A DNA stretch of 64,000 nt, from contig JBBBDQ010000443.1 of assembly GCA_037127315.1 (NCBI GenBank), positions 330,001 through 394,000 on the forward strand, read 5' to 3'. A program made the translations under genes and the position numbers. This document shows positions 33,639-45,035 of this stretch, in pieces (the stretch's first letter is position 1; each line of letters opens with the position of its first letter). The notes below the pieces were generated by a model. The model ran no database searches and was not told where the DNA came from. It was given only the letters and a program-made list of their open reading frames with translations. Source of the DNA: Ascarosepion bandense. Lineage: Eukaryota > Mollusca > Cephalopoda > Sepiida > Sepiidae.

Positions 33639-34367
33639 TATACACATACATCTTTCTTCGCACACACAAAGTATCAGTACATTATAGAACAGTGCATAAC
33701 AAGAAACAACATGCTACACTATATTTGTAAAGCATTAAGATGAAAACCTGAACGTGCAACAAAGATTTGAAGTGTGTTAATTGAGAGAATAAGATGCAGA
33801 CAAAGAATGTGAGAAAAGCAGATGCACAAGTTTATAACCATAACACCCATCAAATTTCCATGGATACAGCTTTTTATGTGCAAACCATACACATCTTCTG
33901 CTTACTCTATGGCAGATCTGACATGGCATGCTTACTGGACAACAGATCAGATATGGCAGTTGCATCAGAATATCTCTACTTATTCAATATGCATCACACG
34001 TTTTCTTTCTCCAATGCAGCTCAATTTTGAAGTTTAATTTAGCCAACTCGTCCTTTTCTCTTCAATTGTTGTTCAGCTTGGTATTTTAGGTTTTTTGTTG
34101 TGCACTTTCTATGATAACATGCCTTCTTATGGTTTCTACGATAGGACATGATAAAAAGAAAGACTGCGTTGTCCTCAGATTGACACCTAAACACTCTGAA
34201 ATGTTTGTATTATACTGTGCAGGCGACAGACGTGTGAAATTAAAAATATGAAATGGTGACCACTTATTGCACCTTACAGATATATATAAAATTCTTTGGT
34301 CCAAATAAACACATATGTACTTATGACCTTACTGCTTTGCGAGCATTAGGTATTGACAAGTAGAATA
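33636..34367. other. No recognised feature
   Basis: Two overlapping plus frames (33794-34037) contain a small duplication, GGCAGATCTGACATGGCATG and CAGATCAGATATGGCA, but no recognisable domain. No promoter or splice evidence. Confidence 0.4.
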
Positions 34368-35585
34368 TCGTGTTGTTCAGAAAGTTCATTGTCATTTTTA
34401 AGCGAAATTGAAGCACAAAACAAAATTGTGCCATAAAATATTTAGTCAACTAAATAGGAACCATTCTGTTTCACAACCTTTCTCCAGTTTTCCTTCAATT
34501 TAAGGGTTTTGTCTTCCCAGAATTTTGGTGGCAAATAACTCATTAAAGTCATTTTTGTTATTTAAATTAAAATTTTTACTCTTGAGATTATTTTGCAAGA
34601 ACCTGACTAAATGAAAATCCAAGAGCCATGTCTGATGAATATAGCGGGTGGGTAACACATTCCAGCCAAGCTGCAACAATTTTTGCTGGGTTGCTAAAGA
34701 AATGTGAAGTTTGACATTATCCTGATGGAAAACAACACCTTTCCTGTTAGCTAATCCTGGGCATTTTTGTTGAATTGCTGATTTTTTTATTCATCCAGGT
34801 GTGAGCAGTACTTTTCAGAATCAATCAACTAGTTACTTGGTAGAAGCTCATAGTACAGAATTCCTTTCCAATCCAACCAAATGCACAGCATGACTTTCTT
34901 AGGATGAAGACCCACTTTGGGGGTGGCTAAAATTGGCTCATGTCACTTATCCTATTGTTGTAAATTATCCATTTCTCATCACCCATCACAATTTGCTTAC
35001 AAAAAGATGCATTTTCATTGCTTTTATACAGCAAATCATAGATAGAAATGCAATCCAATTCCTTTCACTTAAATTGTTGGAATGTTTGGGTACTACATGA
35101 TCTAAGTACTCAAGCTTCCTTAAGCTCATGGATGGTGGATTTTGATAAATTTAGTGTTTCTGCTAACGCCTGTGTTCTACAATGCAGGTTATTCTCAGTG
35201 TTGGGATTTGGTCGTCATCTGTGGTGGTGGTGGTGGTGGTGGAGGGGTGTTGTTCTGCCTACAATCGCCAACTCTAAGATTAGTGAATCACTTCTGTACA
35301 GTTCTATCAGTTGAAGTACCTTCCTCATGTGCAGCACCCATCTTTTTGCTTGTGAGACATTTTTGCCTTTATGGTAATAAAAAAAAGTATCTAAATTGCA
35401 CCTTATAACCTTCCATTTTCATAGGGATGCTAAATTGACACAAATTAAGTAATTTTAAACTTTCTTTCTCAAGAGATAGTTTGAAGTGTGCTCTAATTGG
35501 AAATGTAAGTATATTATATTTATCGATTCTAACATGTTGGAACATGAACAACTAAAAACCAGCATTAACTTTCTGAACAACCCAA
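34368..35585 (-). mobile_element. Mariner transposon with both ends, dead transposase
   Basis: Inverted ends GTTGTTCAGAAAGTTCATTG (34372) and the complement of TTAACTTTCTGAACAACCCA (35565) are bordered by TA on both sides (34366-34367 and 35586-35587), the expected target duplication. The 1.22-kb length is normal for mariner. Minus-strand frames show CIWLDWKGILYYELLPSNQL-like sequence (about 34890-34830) and WRKVVKQNGSYLV near the end (about 34490-34440), as in SETMAR-type transposases. Many stops and frameshifts. A GGT microsatellite (35218-35245) has expanded inside the N-terminal half. Confidence 0.85.
35218..35245. repeat. (GGT)n microsatellite
   Basis: Eight GGT units inside the mariner; creates poly-Gly or poly-Pro runs in spurious frames. 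Confidence 0.95.
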
Positions 35586-36429
35586 TAAATATCCCTTAGA
35601 GATAATTCAGTCAATTCTCCACATAACTTTGTTAAGTAGTTTTATTTTGTCACATTTTTTTTTTCTTATAAAGAAAATGTGTTCTGTATTAATCCTATAA
35701 TTTTAGATTAGACATGCAACTGAATAATTATTGCCTGTCAGCAATTAAATAACCTCTTATTTTCTTTTAAGTGATCATAATATCTATTACATATTTTTCT
35801 AACACTGATTTCGTTGAATGTTTTTATTCTCTGAACAGAATAAAACACATGATTATAATGAAGTCAGATTCCTAAAGCAATTACAATGATGAATTATAAG
35901 ATGGGTAATGATACCATGATTAATCACATGGAAGAAAATGTGCATATTTGTTTTACTGCTATGCATATAGTTATAAAAGTGATTGTGTGTAACAACTTGT
36001 CATCACGTATTTTGACAGGTACTATGCATTATTTCAATATACATGGAGAGGGTGATGAAAAATTCTTGGCTCCATCTTTCTCATAATTTGGATAGATAAC
36101 AAAACCTCAGTTCTTATGTTTTTTTTTTTTTTTTTTTTTTTTTTAATTCTTGATTTGAGAACTTTTTATAATATTCTCTTGTATAATATCTCACATGTAT
36201 AGTTTTTTTGCAATGTCCACTTTGTTGCTGCTCTAAAGTTTTATCCCTTGAACTTACAACACTATGCAGTAGTGCCTTTGACAATTATATATGTTCCAGG
36301 ATATTGACAAAGCTGAATTAAAAAGAACAATTCTATGAAAGAGCAGGGTACTGCAGTAATTGGAAGAAATATATTTAAGAACTCCCTGTAAGATCCTTTA
36401 AATAATAATAATAAATTGAAAGATGAATT
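35586..36429. other. No recognised feature
   Basis: AT-rich; T-run of 25 at about 36120-36144. Confidence 0.4.
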
Positions 36430-36560
36430 GGTGAATCAAGTTCAAATTCTACCTAATCTGTTGCATTCACTTTCACACTGATATCCTTAGGAAAAGTAGG
36501 GATCTTTTTATCCCCCAACCTATTAATTAAATAACAGGGTAGGCTTGAAGCTCTACTATA
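36430..36560 (-). repeat. SINE fragment, minus strand
   Basis: GTTGCATTCACTTTCACACTGATATCCTTAGG-like order and AATAACAGGGTAGGCTTGA correspond to the central part of the tRNA-derived SINE. Diverged, head largely lost. Confidence 0.5.
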
Positions 36561-37055
36561 CAAGAAGGATTGCTCTAACTTCAAAATTATGGAGAAATGT
36601 AACTGTAGCTAACTATACTTTCTGAAAAAAAAAAATACACAGATAATCAAGAAATTGGTGGAGAGCCATGATTGCCAACATTCTGAAGAGAGATGGTATT
36701 AAAAAATTTTTTTTAAATGACATGAAAATATTGTCATTATTGTGAACTCAAATAAAATATGAGTTGAAATATAACTGTTAATTGTATAAGATGGTATCTC
36801 TGTTTTCTTAATGCTTTTATTTATAATTATTTTTGCAAAGTTTTGGTTCTTCACCTGTAAAACATTGACAGAAGTTAATATAAACATGTCTGCAAATTCT
36901 TCATTGTTGTGTTCTTAAGTTTAAAGAAAGTTTTGTTAGATGTCGCAGTGTTTTCATATAGACTAGGTTACATTTGTCATTCATGTACATTTGTGGCTAG
37001 TCTGTCTTTAATATTTATGCGAATTAGTAAGTTAACTGAGAAGTGTTCCATTTTA
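36561..37055. other. No recognised feature
   Basis: AT-rich spacer. Confidence 0.4.
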
Positions 37056-37985
37056 ACACTTGCAGGATATTCATATCTTGAGCAGGCAGATATGATTTTT
37101 ACATACAGTTGCATGAAAGGTAATGGACATGAGGCTGCATGATTATCAAATTGCATTTCCAGATTGAAAGCAGTTGAGTCAGCCAACCTTTGCTGCTGTT
37201 TATCATCGTGTTGCTAAGACAGAATCCATGGTACCACAAATTATACATCAAGGAAGACAGTTTCACTTATATACCTGATGGAGAACACATTCTACAGACT
37301 GTCTGAGATGAACCAGGTCTCAACACACACCAAGTGGTTCTAGCATCTCGTACATCTCATAGTATCACATAAAGGGTGCTTCAAGAGCAGCTCCTGTATT
37401 CATATCATATGCAGGGTCTTTCGCCCTCCGATCACTCACCATGGGAGAACTTTGTCAGTGGTTTATTGTACAAATTGCTGGTCCATTGTTTGTCTCTTCA
37501 GTCGCGTTTATGGATGAGGCAATATTTGGAAGATATGGAATAACAAAATTACACAATCAACATTTGTAGGTGGATCAAAATGATCATGGTACAATACAGG
37601 TCAGACACAGCATCAGTTTGCAATTACTGCATGGGCTGGAATTGTAGATGATTATTGTCTGGTAGGTATGTTCTCCAAACTGTCTACAGAGATTTTATTT
37701 CAAACACACTTACAGACCTGCTAGAGGATGTACCCCTGCTAATATGAAGATGCAGTGTGGTTCATGCATGTGGCAGCTTCAGCACATTTTAGTTACATTG
37801 ATTGATGAAACATAGATAGGTAGAAGACTAGTTTCATTCTCCAACTTCAATCTTTTTATTTTTATCTGTGGGGGACTACCTAAAACAATTAATTTATGCA
37901 GCAGACATTAACAATGCAGACATGCTTCATCAACATGTTATTGGAGCCTGTGAAACTATTTGACACCGTGTGGGAGAATATAAAA
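37056..37985 (+). pseudogene. DUF4817/DDE-type transposase remnant
   Basis: Near the start the plus strand reads EQADMIFTYSCMKGNGHEAA, matching the N-terminal helix-turn-helix region often labelled DUF4817 (M-F-YG---GN-REA). Further frames give VVLASRTSHSITxRVLQEQL, YPYHMQRVQ-LSPSDH, SVAFMDEAIFGRYGITKLHN, NQHLWVDQNDHGTIQVRHS and LTDLLEDVPLLI. MDEAIF holds the first catalytic Asp. The C-terminal DDE block is eroded. This family is a mariner/Tc1 relative common in invertebrates. Roughly six frameshifts or stops show an old insertion. Confidence 0.75.
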
Positions 37986-39006
37986 AAGTCTGCCAGTTAA
38001 TGATTTGACAGGGGCGTGTGTATGTAGGAGCAAGCAGAGTTTATTTTGAATATTTGTTATGAGTTGGTGTGTTAAGGTACAATGATATTCTTTGATGTTT
38101 ATTTTGGTGTCAGGAACCTGTCCCCAAAGTTTTTTTTTTTTTTTTTTATTAATTTGAAAAATCATTTTATATATATATATATATATAATTTGACCAATTT
38201 TGACAATTTGTGTATTTTTATACAAAACATGGACAAGAATATATTATCTGCAGATTTGTAACATGTTACAGGTAATCCTGTTAACAATGTTTTTGTGTAT
38301 TATTCACTTTTAGAAATATTGAAGGATTAATTGATTCCTTGATGGGAAGGCTTATCCATTGGGGAGTCATAATACATCTAAATTTATTTAAATTCCATGA
38401 GACGGCTTCTTACAAATAGTATTATTACTGCTTTCTAAGATTTCCACCAGGATAAGTTTAATGCTGTACAACTAACTGGTTTTAATGCAATCATTACATA
38501 ACGAAAAGAAACTGGGAAAAATCTCTAACTTAATCTCAGATTTTATGATAGGAATTATAAAATTACATGTGTGATTAAGGATTTATTTAGATTTATTTTG
38601 GCATTTTCAAAGACAGGCTAGCTGTTAGCTGCTGCTTATCAAATCAATATATTTCTTATTTTCAATACTTAAAAACTTAGCTTCTTTCTCTTTTTTTTTT
38701 TTTTTTCAATTAATGATAGATTTTAGAAATTACTTTTTAAAGCTTTTATTGGCATCAATGTTAGTGTATTCCTTTTCTGTATGCTTTCACAAGATGAGTC
38801 TAAATTATTTTTCTCTTAAAATTCATGAGATGCTTTACTTGTGTAAGCATGTGTGCAATTTTAGATATTCTTTATAAACATGTTAGACCCCCTCCTACCC
38901 AGGGTAAATTTTTTTTTTCTCTTAGCTATATCTCTTTAAGATGATGCAAAATGACCATCCTTGTTCCAAATTTATTCAAATGTTTTTGATTGCAAATAAT
39001 TATAAA
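37986..39006. other. No recognised feature, 1 kb
   Basis: Holds a T-run (38128-38147), a TA tract (38167-38187) and another T-run (38691-38706), otherwise AT-rich. Confidence 0.45.
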
Positions 39007-39517
39007 CTAAATTTTTTTCCACCCTAAGCAAAGCAATGAAGTCACTAAAATGTATGTGCCTTGTCCTTTCAGGACGTAGGGGATCATGGCCTTCCACGTC
39101 TCCCTATCCCTGGTGGTTCTTAGCACGCTTTCTCCTGTAACATCATGTAACCTTAATTTTCTGCCATTTCCCTGCTCAGGCCCTTCAAACATGTTATCCA
39201 CTGCTTTCCTCTGTCTCTTTTTCCCTCTTTCTGGCCTGTTAGTATCAGGTTCTCCAAGCCCTCCTTCCTCATTGCATGTCCCAGGAACTTAAGTTGTCTC
39301 TTCTTGATGCTCAATATTAATTTCCTTTTTTGTTTCCATTCTTTCTAAAACCTTATTGCTCTCATGCTCAGTCCATGATATCTGCAGCATCCTTCTGTAG
39401 AACCACATTCCAGCTGCTCCAAGCCTTTCCTTAATCTTTGATATTTTCCAACATTCTCTGCCATATTGAAGAACTGACATCACATAGCAATCCGGTACTC
39501 TGTTCTTTGTTTCTGGT

Positions 39518-39562
<45 letters not shown>

Positions 39563-39965
39563 AGTTTACTCAGCTTCTGGAATGCATTCTTCGCCATACC
39601 AATCCGCCTTTGGATCTCTGTGTTGCACTTTCTGTCTTCTTTTAGAACGCTTCCCAGATATTTAAATTTTTGTACCTGCTTGATTTTAGTATTTCCCACC
39701 TGTATCTGGCCTTTTGGGCTGCTCTTTTTGCTGATGACCATGTATTTGGTTTTCTTACAGTTTATTTGTAGTCCTTTTTTGTCACTCTCCTCAGCTACCT
39801 TCTGTAGGATGTCTTGCTTGTAGTTTCCTTTCTGTTTCTGCAATCAGTGCTGTATCATTTGCATACTTTTTATGTTGTTCAAATTGTGTCCTCTGATTAC
39901 AAATCCTAGCATAACATCTAGTGTCCTCAAAATAGTCTTGCTGTACAAGTTGAATAGATTAAGGG
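39007..39965 (-). pseudogene. LINE-B remnant (RT), interrupted by GA expansion
   Basis: Minus-strand frames: LFNLYSKTILRTLDVMLGFV and HNLNNIK-YANDTALIAETE (about 39955-39840), GLQINCKKTKYMVISKKSSP, KFKYLGSVLKEDRKCNTEIQ, CYVMSVLQYGRECWKI, MWFYRRMLQISWTEHESN and, near the 3' end, VLRTTRDRETWKAMIPYVLK. This matches LINE-B at 46264-47190. The catalytic Tyr-Ala-Asp-Asp is YAND here, so the RT is dead. A CT/GA microsatellite (39522-39559) sits where the other copy has NRTISLETR, inserting a run of alternating Glu-Arg while keeping the frame. Confidence 0.85.
39522..39559. repeat. (CT)n microsatellite within LINE-B
   Basis: About 19 CT units inside the old RT reading frame. Confidence 0.95.
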
Positions 39966-40615
39966 TTACTGAGTGTGAAAGAATAAGAAAAAGTAAATCA
40001 TTATTAAGAGAAATAAAAAAAAAAAAGAATTACAAAAAAAGAAGTTAATTTACATCATTACTAATTTACTAACATAAATATATGCCAATCAAATGAAGTT
40101 TCATAACATCAAAAACTGTAGCCAAGAAATTTTACGTTATTCCTATATTGATATTGTTTTTGCTTGACTTCAAAATAATTTATGCTTAAAAAATATAACA
40201 TTTGTTTTGCGATCTGAAACTTTTTTAAAAAAAATCTGAATATGATTTCAGATTAAGTATTTGTGAAGCCAAAGTTTGTTAATAGTTAAGCAACAAAATT
40301 AAACATTTTACATGATAAAACAGTTTTAGTAATAATAGTAGCAGTAGCAACAGCTCTCTTTCAAATTGTTTGTACCTCCAACTTTTGGATTAAGCAAAAA
40401 AAAAAAAAAAAAAAAGTATCAAATGTGCATCACTAAATAGAAGTGTAGTAGGAGATTGAAAGACCAAGAAAGCAAAGGTGTATGTGTACTCCTTCAAAGG
40501 AGTAGCAAATCTTTAAAGTTAACCCAGCCAACAGGAAAAAACTTTTTAACAAAAATTATAACATGAGACCTTATTGCTTTTGGGGGTTCAAGACAATTAA
40601 ATCTCTGATCCAAAA
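39966..40615. other. No recognised feature
   Basis: AT-rich; A-run of about 20 at 40396-40415. Confidence 0.45.
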
Positions 40616-41430
40616 GGTGGAGTTCATTAATTGAGCTCTGTCTGTGAGGAAAGCACCATGACACAATTCACCCCACCAGAAATTTGGAATTGACCTGCTG
40701 TACTGTTTGGCATTTATACCAAAAGCTCCAATACAAAGTGTTTAGATGTCGATCTGAGGACAGTGCAGAGGATGCTGTATCTCCAACAGATGTACTGAAA
40801 ATGAGGAAAATCAAATATCCAGTCAACATTATGGTGTTTGGAGTAATCATTAGTGACAATGACATGATGCTTCCTTTCATCTTCTCATAGTGCCTCACTC
40901 AACTTTAATTCCTACATCAAGTGCTTTGAAGTAGTGTTTCTCTTGATCAAGAGGGTAGCTTCTAAAAGATCTTATATCTGGCAACAGGATTCTGCACCAT
41001 ACCACACAAACAGGAAAACCCAGTCATGGTTGTCAGACAATTTATATGGCCATATCACCTCTGACATCTGGTCACCTCATTCCCCAGACAGCAACCCCCT
41101 TGATTATTTTGTGTGGGTGCAGTTGAGCAAGAGACCAACCAGTTTTCTTGTAACATTAAAGATGAAGGCAAGGATTATGACAGCATTCACTAAATTAAAC
41201 AAGGAGACCATCCACAGAGCTCTATGGACAAATTTGCCTTTAGTTGGCCTTTGACAACTAAATATTTTCGTTTACTAGCCAAATAGAAAAGCTACTAACC
41301 AAATCCATATAATGTTATTTCACTCTAATGTTATGAATAAAACAATTCCAGGTGAAGTTTTGTTTTATTTTCTAATTCTTTAAGAAAATACAGACAATTT
41401 ATGGGAGGAAATTTAGAAATTTCAAGAACA
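40616..41430 (+). pseudogene. Tc1/mariner-like transposase remnant (family M1, copy 2)
   Basis: Plus frames: VSPTDVLKMRKIKYPVNIMV then FGVIISDNDMMLPFIFS (40780-40890), and from 40934 KRSYIWQQDSAPYHTNRKTQ, SWLSDNLYGHITSDIWSPHS, PDSNPLDYFVW, MKARIMTAFTKLNKETIHRA. QQDSAPYH carries the second catalytic Asp and PDSNPLDY the third region. The ~320-codon C-terminal half is split by a stop near 40888-40890 and a frameshift; N-terminal coding sequence is missing. It aligns with copy 1 at 17823-18780. Its 3' flank is separated from it by a satellite array and resumes at 42425. Confidence 0.85.
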
Positions 41431-41446
41431 ATTACATTCAGTTGTA

Positions 41447-42420
41447 CTGTTACCTGGCAAATATCACTTAGAATAATTCAGTCAACTGACAAATACATGT
41501 TTGAAGATCTCATCAGTTTCATTATTAGTTACTAAACTTGAAACAACCACCTCACAAAGACATTGCATTCTCTTCAATTGTTACCTGAAAAACTTTGAAA
41601 TATTCAGTAAACTTACTGACAAAATTTAAATGCAAATTTGAAGTCTTCAAGATCTCATCCGTTTCAATATTACTAAACAACCTCAAACAAAAGGATCATA
41701 ACAACAACCACCTCAAACAAAAGGATCATAACAACAACCACCTCAAACAAAAGGATCATAACAACAACCACCTCAAACAAAAGGATCATAACAACAACCA
41801 CCTCAAACAAAAGGATCATAACAACAACCACCTCAAACAAAAGGATCATAACAACAACCACCTCAAACAAAAGGATCATAACAACAACAACCACCTCAAA
41901 CAAAAGGATCATAACAACAACAACCACCTCAAACAAAAGGATCATAACAACAACAACCACCTCAAACAAAAGGATCATAACAACAACAACCACCTCAAAC
42001 AAAAGGATCATAACAACAACAACCACCTCAAACAAAAGGATCATAACAACAACAACCACCTCAAACAAAAGGATCATAACAACAACAACCACCTCAAACA
42101 AAAGGATCATAACAACAACAACCACCTCAAACAAAAGGATCATAACAACAACAACCACCTCAAACAAAAGGATCATAACAACAACAACCACCTCAAACAA
42201 AAGGATCATAACAACATTATATTGGGTCTAGAAACTGTAGAACTGTTTACATTTACCTGGCAAATATCACTCAGGATAATTCAGTCAACTGACAAATGCA
42301 AGTTTGAAGATCGCATCAGTTTCAATATTATTAAACTTTAAACAACTTCATGAAAACATTAAATTCACTTCAACTGTTACCTGGCAAAGGTGTCATTTAG
42401 AAACATTCAATGTAATTTTG
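41447..42420. repeat. Nested satellite: ~130-bp repeats around a 30/33-bp minisatellite
   Basis: Outer units begin TTACCTGgcaaatat at 41450, 41581, 42253 and 42377 (spacing about 124-136 bp apart from the insert) and share GATAATTCAGTCAACTGACA and GATCTCATCAGTTTCA. The second outer unit contains the minisatellite: six 30-bp units from 41681 (starts at 41681, 41711, 41741, 41771, 41801, 41831), then ten 33-bp units from 41861 to 42190, then a partial unit to about 42216. The unit is CCTCAAACAAAAGGATCATA plus ACAACAACCA, with one extra CAA in the 33-bp form. Both lengths are multiples of three and stop-free, so frames of 248 codons (plus) and 178 codons (minus) run through it; I consider them spurious. 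Confidence 0.95.
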
Positions 42421-42424
42421 GTAA

Positions 42425-42510
42425 ATACATCTGTTAAAATGAAATCTTAGTGTTATTTTCATTTTTGCATAATTTAGATAACAATTTATCCATCACACCC
42501 TGTACATTTA
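42425..42510 (+). mobile_element. 3' end of M1 transposon with terminal repeat
   Basis: TTTTTGCATAATTTAGATAA and CAATTTATCCAT match copy 1 at 18735-18768. ACACCCTGTA (42495-42504) looks like the terminal inverted repeat; its complement TACAGGGTGT occurs at 55284 at the start of a Tc1-like N-terminus. Confidence 0.6.
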
Positions 42511-42599
42511 AAAGATGAGATCTAACAAAGTTATTCAAGAAAACTGTTACAAATAATTGGATTAGTGTATGAAAATAAAGAATAAAAAGAACTACGTAT

Positions 42600-43380
42600 C
42601 TCGGCCATAGTATATGAGTACCTTCTCCATTTATGAGTTAGAGGCCAGTCTGTGCCTGTCAATAGTGCATACCTTGAGTTTCTTTTTCACCAAGGTACCT
42701 ACAGCGGAGGCACTATTGATAGTCAAAGTATAGGATACAGAGTAAGGAAAAGGATCATCTGCTACTTACAACATTGAACAAAAGTCATACTTGACAACCT
42801 AGAGCAAGAAAGGGTTAGTTTGAGCAGTACCCTACAGCGTAACAACTAATCTAAGTGAATGAGAGCAGCTCTGACAAACAGGGATAAGAGAGTGCAAGAA
42901 GATAACAGCACTCGAAAAACAGTCTTGGTCTGCCTACCCTATGTGAAGAGATTATAAGAAAAAATACAAAATATAACATCAGGACAGCCTTTAAAAGTGG
43001 TTCAACACTTCAGACACCTCCCATAGAGAGGAACATGATTAAGAACTGTGTGTATGCCATCCTATGCAGCTGTTGTAAGAAATATAAAGGAGAAATAGCC
43101 TGCTTCATTAAGATATGATTGCAAGAACATTGTAAAGCTCTAACATAAGGGGAAAGAGAAAAATCAGTAGTAGTTGTCCACATTTAGAGGGAAAAGATCA
43201 CCACTTCCTGTGAGATAAAGTTAAAATAGGAAAGAGAACACCAATGGAAAATTTGAAAACCTAAAGTATCTGTACATATGCTAGGCCATAAAAAATTTCC
43301 TAAGCTGGCCAAACATCAAAATGAATACAATATAGGAACCTTTAATGTGGATAATAACAAAATTGTAATATGAGCTCTGG
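42600..43380 (+). pseudogene. Penelope-like element 3' remnant (GIY-YIG end)
   Basis: Frames on the plus strand give TVLVCLPYVK then QNITSGQPLKVVQHFRHLP (42920-43025), and after a break IERNMIKNCVYAILCSCCKK (43025-43085), KSVVVVHI, EKDHHFL-DKVKIGKREHQW and HMLGHKKFPKLAKHQNEYNI. The order (LPYI...; KNCVYKIPC-C-K-Y-GE; -DHxW-EKGDH---W-E-KI--REEHW--R; -S-EMN-IW) is that of Penelope-like elements with a GIY-YIG endonuclease. The YIGET-type Tyr is eroded to KYKGE. Several stops. It is a different, more diverged family than 10999-12018. Confidence 0.65.
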
Positions 43381-43442
43381 TTAAAAAGGGCTACTGAGGC
43401 ATTAGGTCTATAAGTCATATATAAATTTATACACTGATGTCA

Positions 43443-43690
43443 TCAAGGACATATGGCCCAGTTGATAAAAGCATTGGTTGAATACAGTGACTTGACCCAA
43501 AAGAGTTGTGAGTTCAATAAAAACTTTGAAAGTTGAGTTAAAGGAGACGTGTGGAAGTAACTTGGCTCATGGAACTAGAACAATCTATCCCGGCGAATGT
43601 AATAAAGAGTTCAGACCAAAATTCCAATAACCTGAGCATACAACAGCCAAACATGAATACGGCAACAGTCCAAACAATGTAAATAGTGTA
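43443..43690 (+). repeat. tRNA-like SINE copy (second type)
   Basis: TGGCCCAGTTGATAAAAGC (43455) resembles an A box and GTTGTGAGTTCAATAAA (about 43505) a B box, spaced as in a tRNA gene, followed by ~170 bp of unique-looking body ending near (AATAGTGTAAAT). No acceptor-stem pairing, so it is not a tRNA gene. Only copy of this type in the window. Confidence 0.5.
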
Positions 43691-44030
43691 AATAACCATT
43701 TCCATTTCCTTTACTCCTACGATTGCAGTCTTATTTGTTAACCAACCCCCTTTCCTAACACACTGTTAAGTGATTACCTTGCTTGAAATAGGCTTTGTCA
43801 TTTTGACATTCCAAGTGATATTTCATGGTCATATTAAAAATATGAAAGATACTGAGTAAAAAACAATTTATATAATACCATATATAATGGTAACAGATTA
43901 ATAAAACAGTTCATTGGCCTCTAATTTAATTGTAAATTCTTTATCACTGCTTTATTGAATCTCAATACTTTTTCCTATATGCATCTCACGGCTAAAACTT
44001 TCTGGTAATTGCCATGGCATGTGTATACTA
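43691..44030. other. No recognised feature
   Basis: AT-rich spacer. Confidence 0.4.

Positions 44031-44083
<53 letters not shown>
44030..44083. repeat. (GT)n(TA)n microsatellite
   Basis: About 11 GT then about 16 TA units. Confidence 0.95.
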
Positions 44084-44085
<2 letters not shown>

Positions 44086-44111
44086 GGATTAATAACCAAC
44101 ATCTTTTAACT

Positions 44112-44304
44112 TATTTGTTTGATTATAAACAGTATATTTATATATATCCATCAGCCATGCTATTTTGGAGAAATTTTGTTAGAAAAATGTCATTTGGCAG
44201 GATTTGAACCTGTAATCCCTAACAGCACAGGGAACAACACAGATCAATTGACAGCTTCCCCTGTGTTGTTAAGTGGTTACAGTTTCGAATCCTACCAAAT
44301 GACA
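44112..44304. repeat. Repeat R copy 1: palindrome with tRNA T-arm-like ends
   Basis: The left part (AACAGTATATTTATATATAT, CATCAGCCATGCTATTTTGG) matches 45180-45245. From 44189 the sequence is a ~116-bp imperfect palindrome: GTCATTTGGCAGGATTTGAA at the left and TTCGAATCCTACCAAATGAC at the right, with AGCACAGGG/CCCCTGTGTT inside. Each end, read inward from the outside, looks like the T-arm and acceptor side of a tRNA (GGTTCAAATCC). Probably a SINE head duplicated head-to-head. Confidence 0.65.
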
Positions 44305-44539
44305 CACACACACACACACACATGCTACATAATTTGCTGTTTTGAAAACTAGTGTTTTGACAGTTGGTCATAAATTTATAGTTCATAAGATAGGTTTTTG
44401 ATTTTTTTGTGACCTTGAGCCTCACTGTTACCTTTTTTTTATAATTTGAGGAAATAGCGACATGAATATGTTAACAAATTTAACCTGAAGAGGAAATACA
44501 AATTCATATATTTCAAGCTGAAAATATTACTTTCTCAAT

Positions 44540-44575
44540 ATCATATCTATCTATCTATCTATATATATATATATA
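44540..44575. repeat. (TATC)n(TA)n microsatellite
   Basis: Four TATC units then TA units, left edge of the segment that follows. Confidence 0.9.
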
Positions 44576-45035
44576 AGTGGACACTGAAGTCAATAGCCAG
44601 TTTCATGCTTATAGCCTGTATCTGGCTAACAAGGTATTTTTTACTTATTTTGCTCTATCTAAGTATTGAGCACTTTTTGTTAGTTGATTACTTGTATCTG
44701 GGTTTTTTCTTTGGGCTACATGCTGACTCGCTCTGAACCCTTTTGACTGATGTTCATGTACTTCTTTTTTAAAACCATTTTTTCTCTTCTTCATAGATTC
44801 GTGGAAGGTTTTTCGACACAAGTATAGTTATAATCTCATATGTGTGTATATGTGAATAGAACAATTAACAAGTAGGAATAATTAAAGAACAAGTAGGAAA
44901 AAAAGTTTCTTCAGAGATTTAAAGCCTGTTAAAAGTGAAACGTTAAAGACACATTTTTCCTACTTGTTTTTTACTTATTCTATTCATCTTGTTGGATTCC
45001 GATCCATGTATTTAACTCTTTTATTTATTTATTTA
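44576..45035. other. TA-bounded segment with hairpin, possible retroelement end
   Basis: 460 bp between two TA tracts. Contains AACAAGTAGGAAAAAAAG (about 44889) and its complement-like TTTTTCCTACTTGTT (about 44955), framing an ~80-nt potential hairpin with GAAACG in the loop region, plus extra direct copies of ACAAGTAGGA near 44868. No coding content. TA tracts on both sides recall the Penelope-like insertions here. Confidence 0.35.

Noticed and set aside
33794..34037. Two overlapping plus frames of 71-78 codons
   Set aside because: Both frames open over the same DNA and a small internal duplication explains the apparent repeat; no domain.
41595..42341. 248-codon frame repeating LKQKDHNNNH and a 178-codon minus frame
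   Set aside because: Both follow the 30/33-bp minisatellite; frames are open on both strands because of unit length, with no signal or flanking coding sequence.
43443..43530. Functional tRNA gene
   Set aside because: A and B boxes are recognisable but the acceptor stem does not pair.
44888..44970. Hairpin with GAAACG in its loop as a ribozyme
   Set aside because: The CTGANGA core is absent on both strands; only a simple inverted repeat remains.
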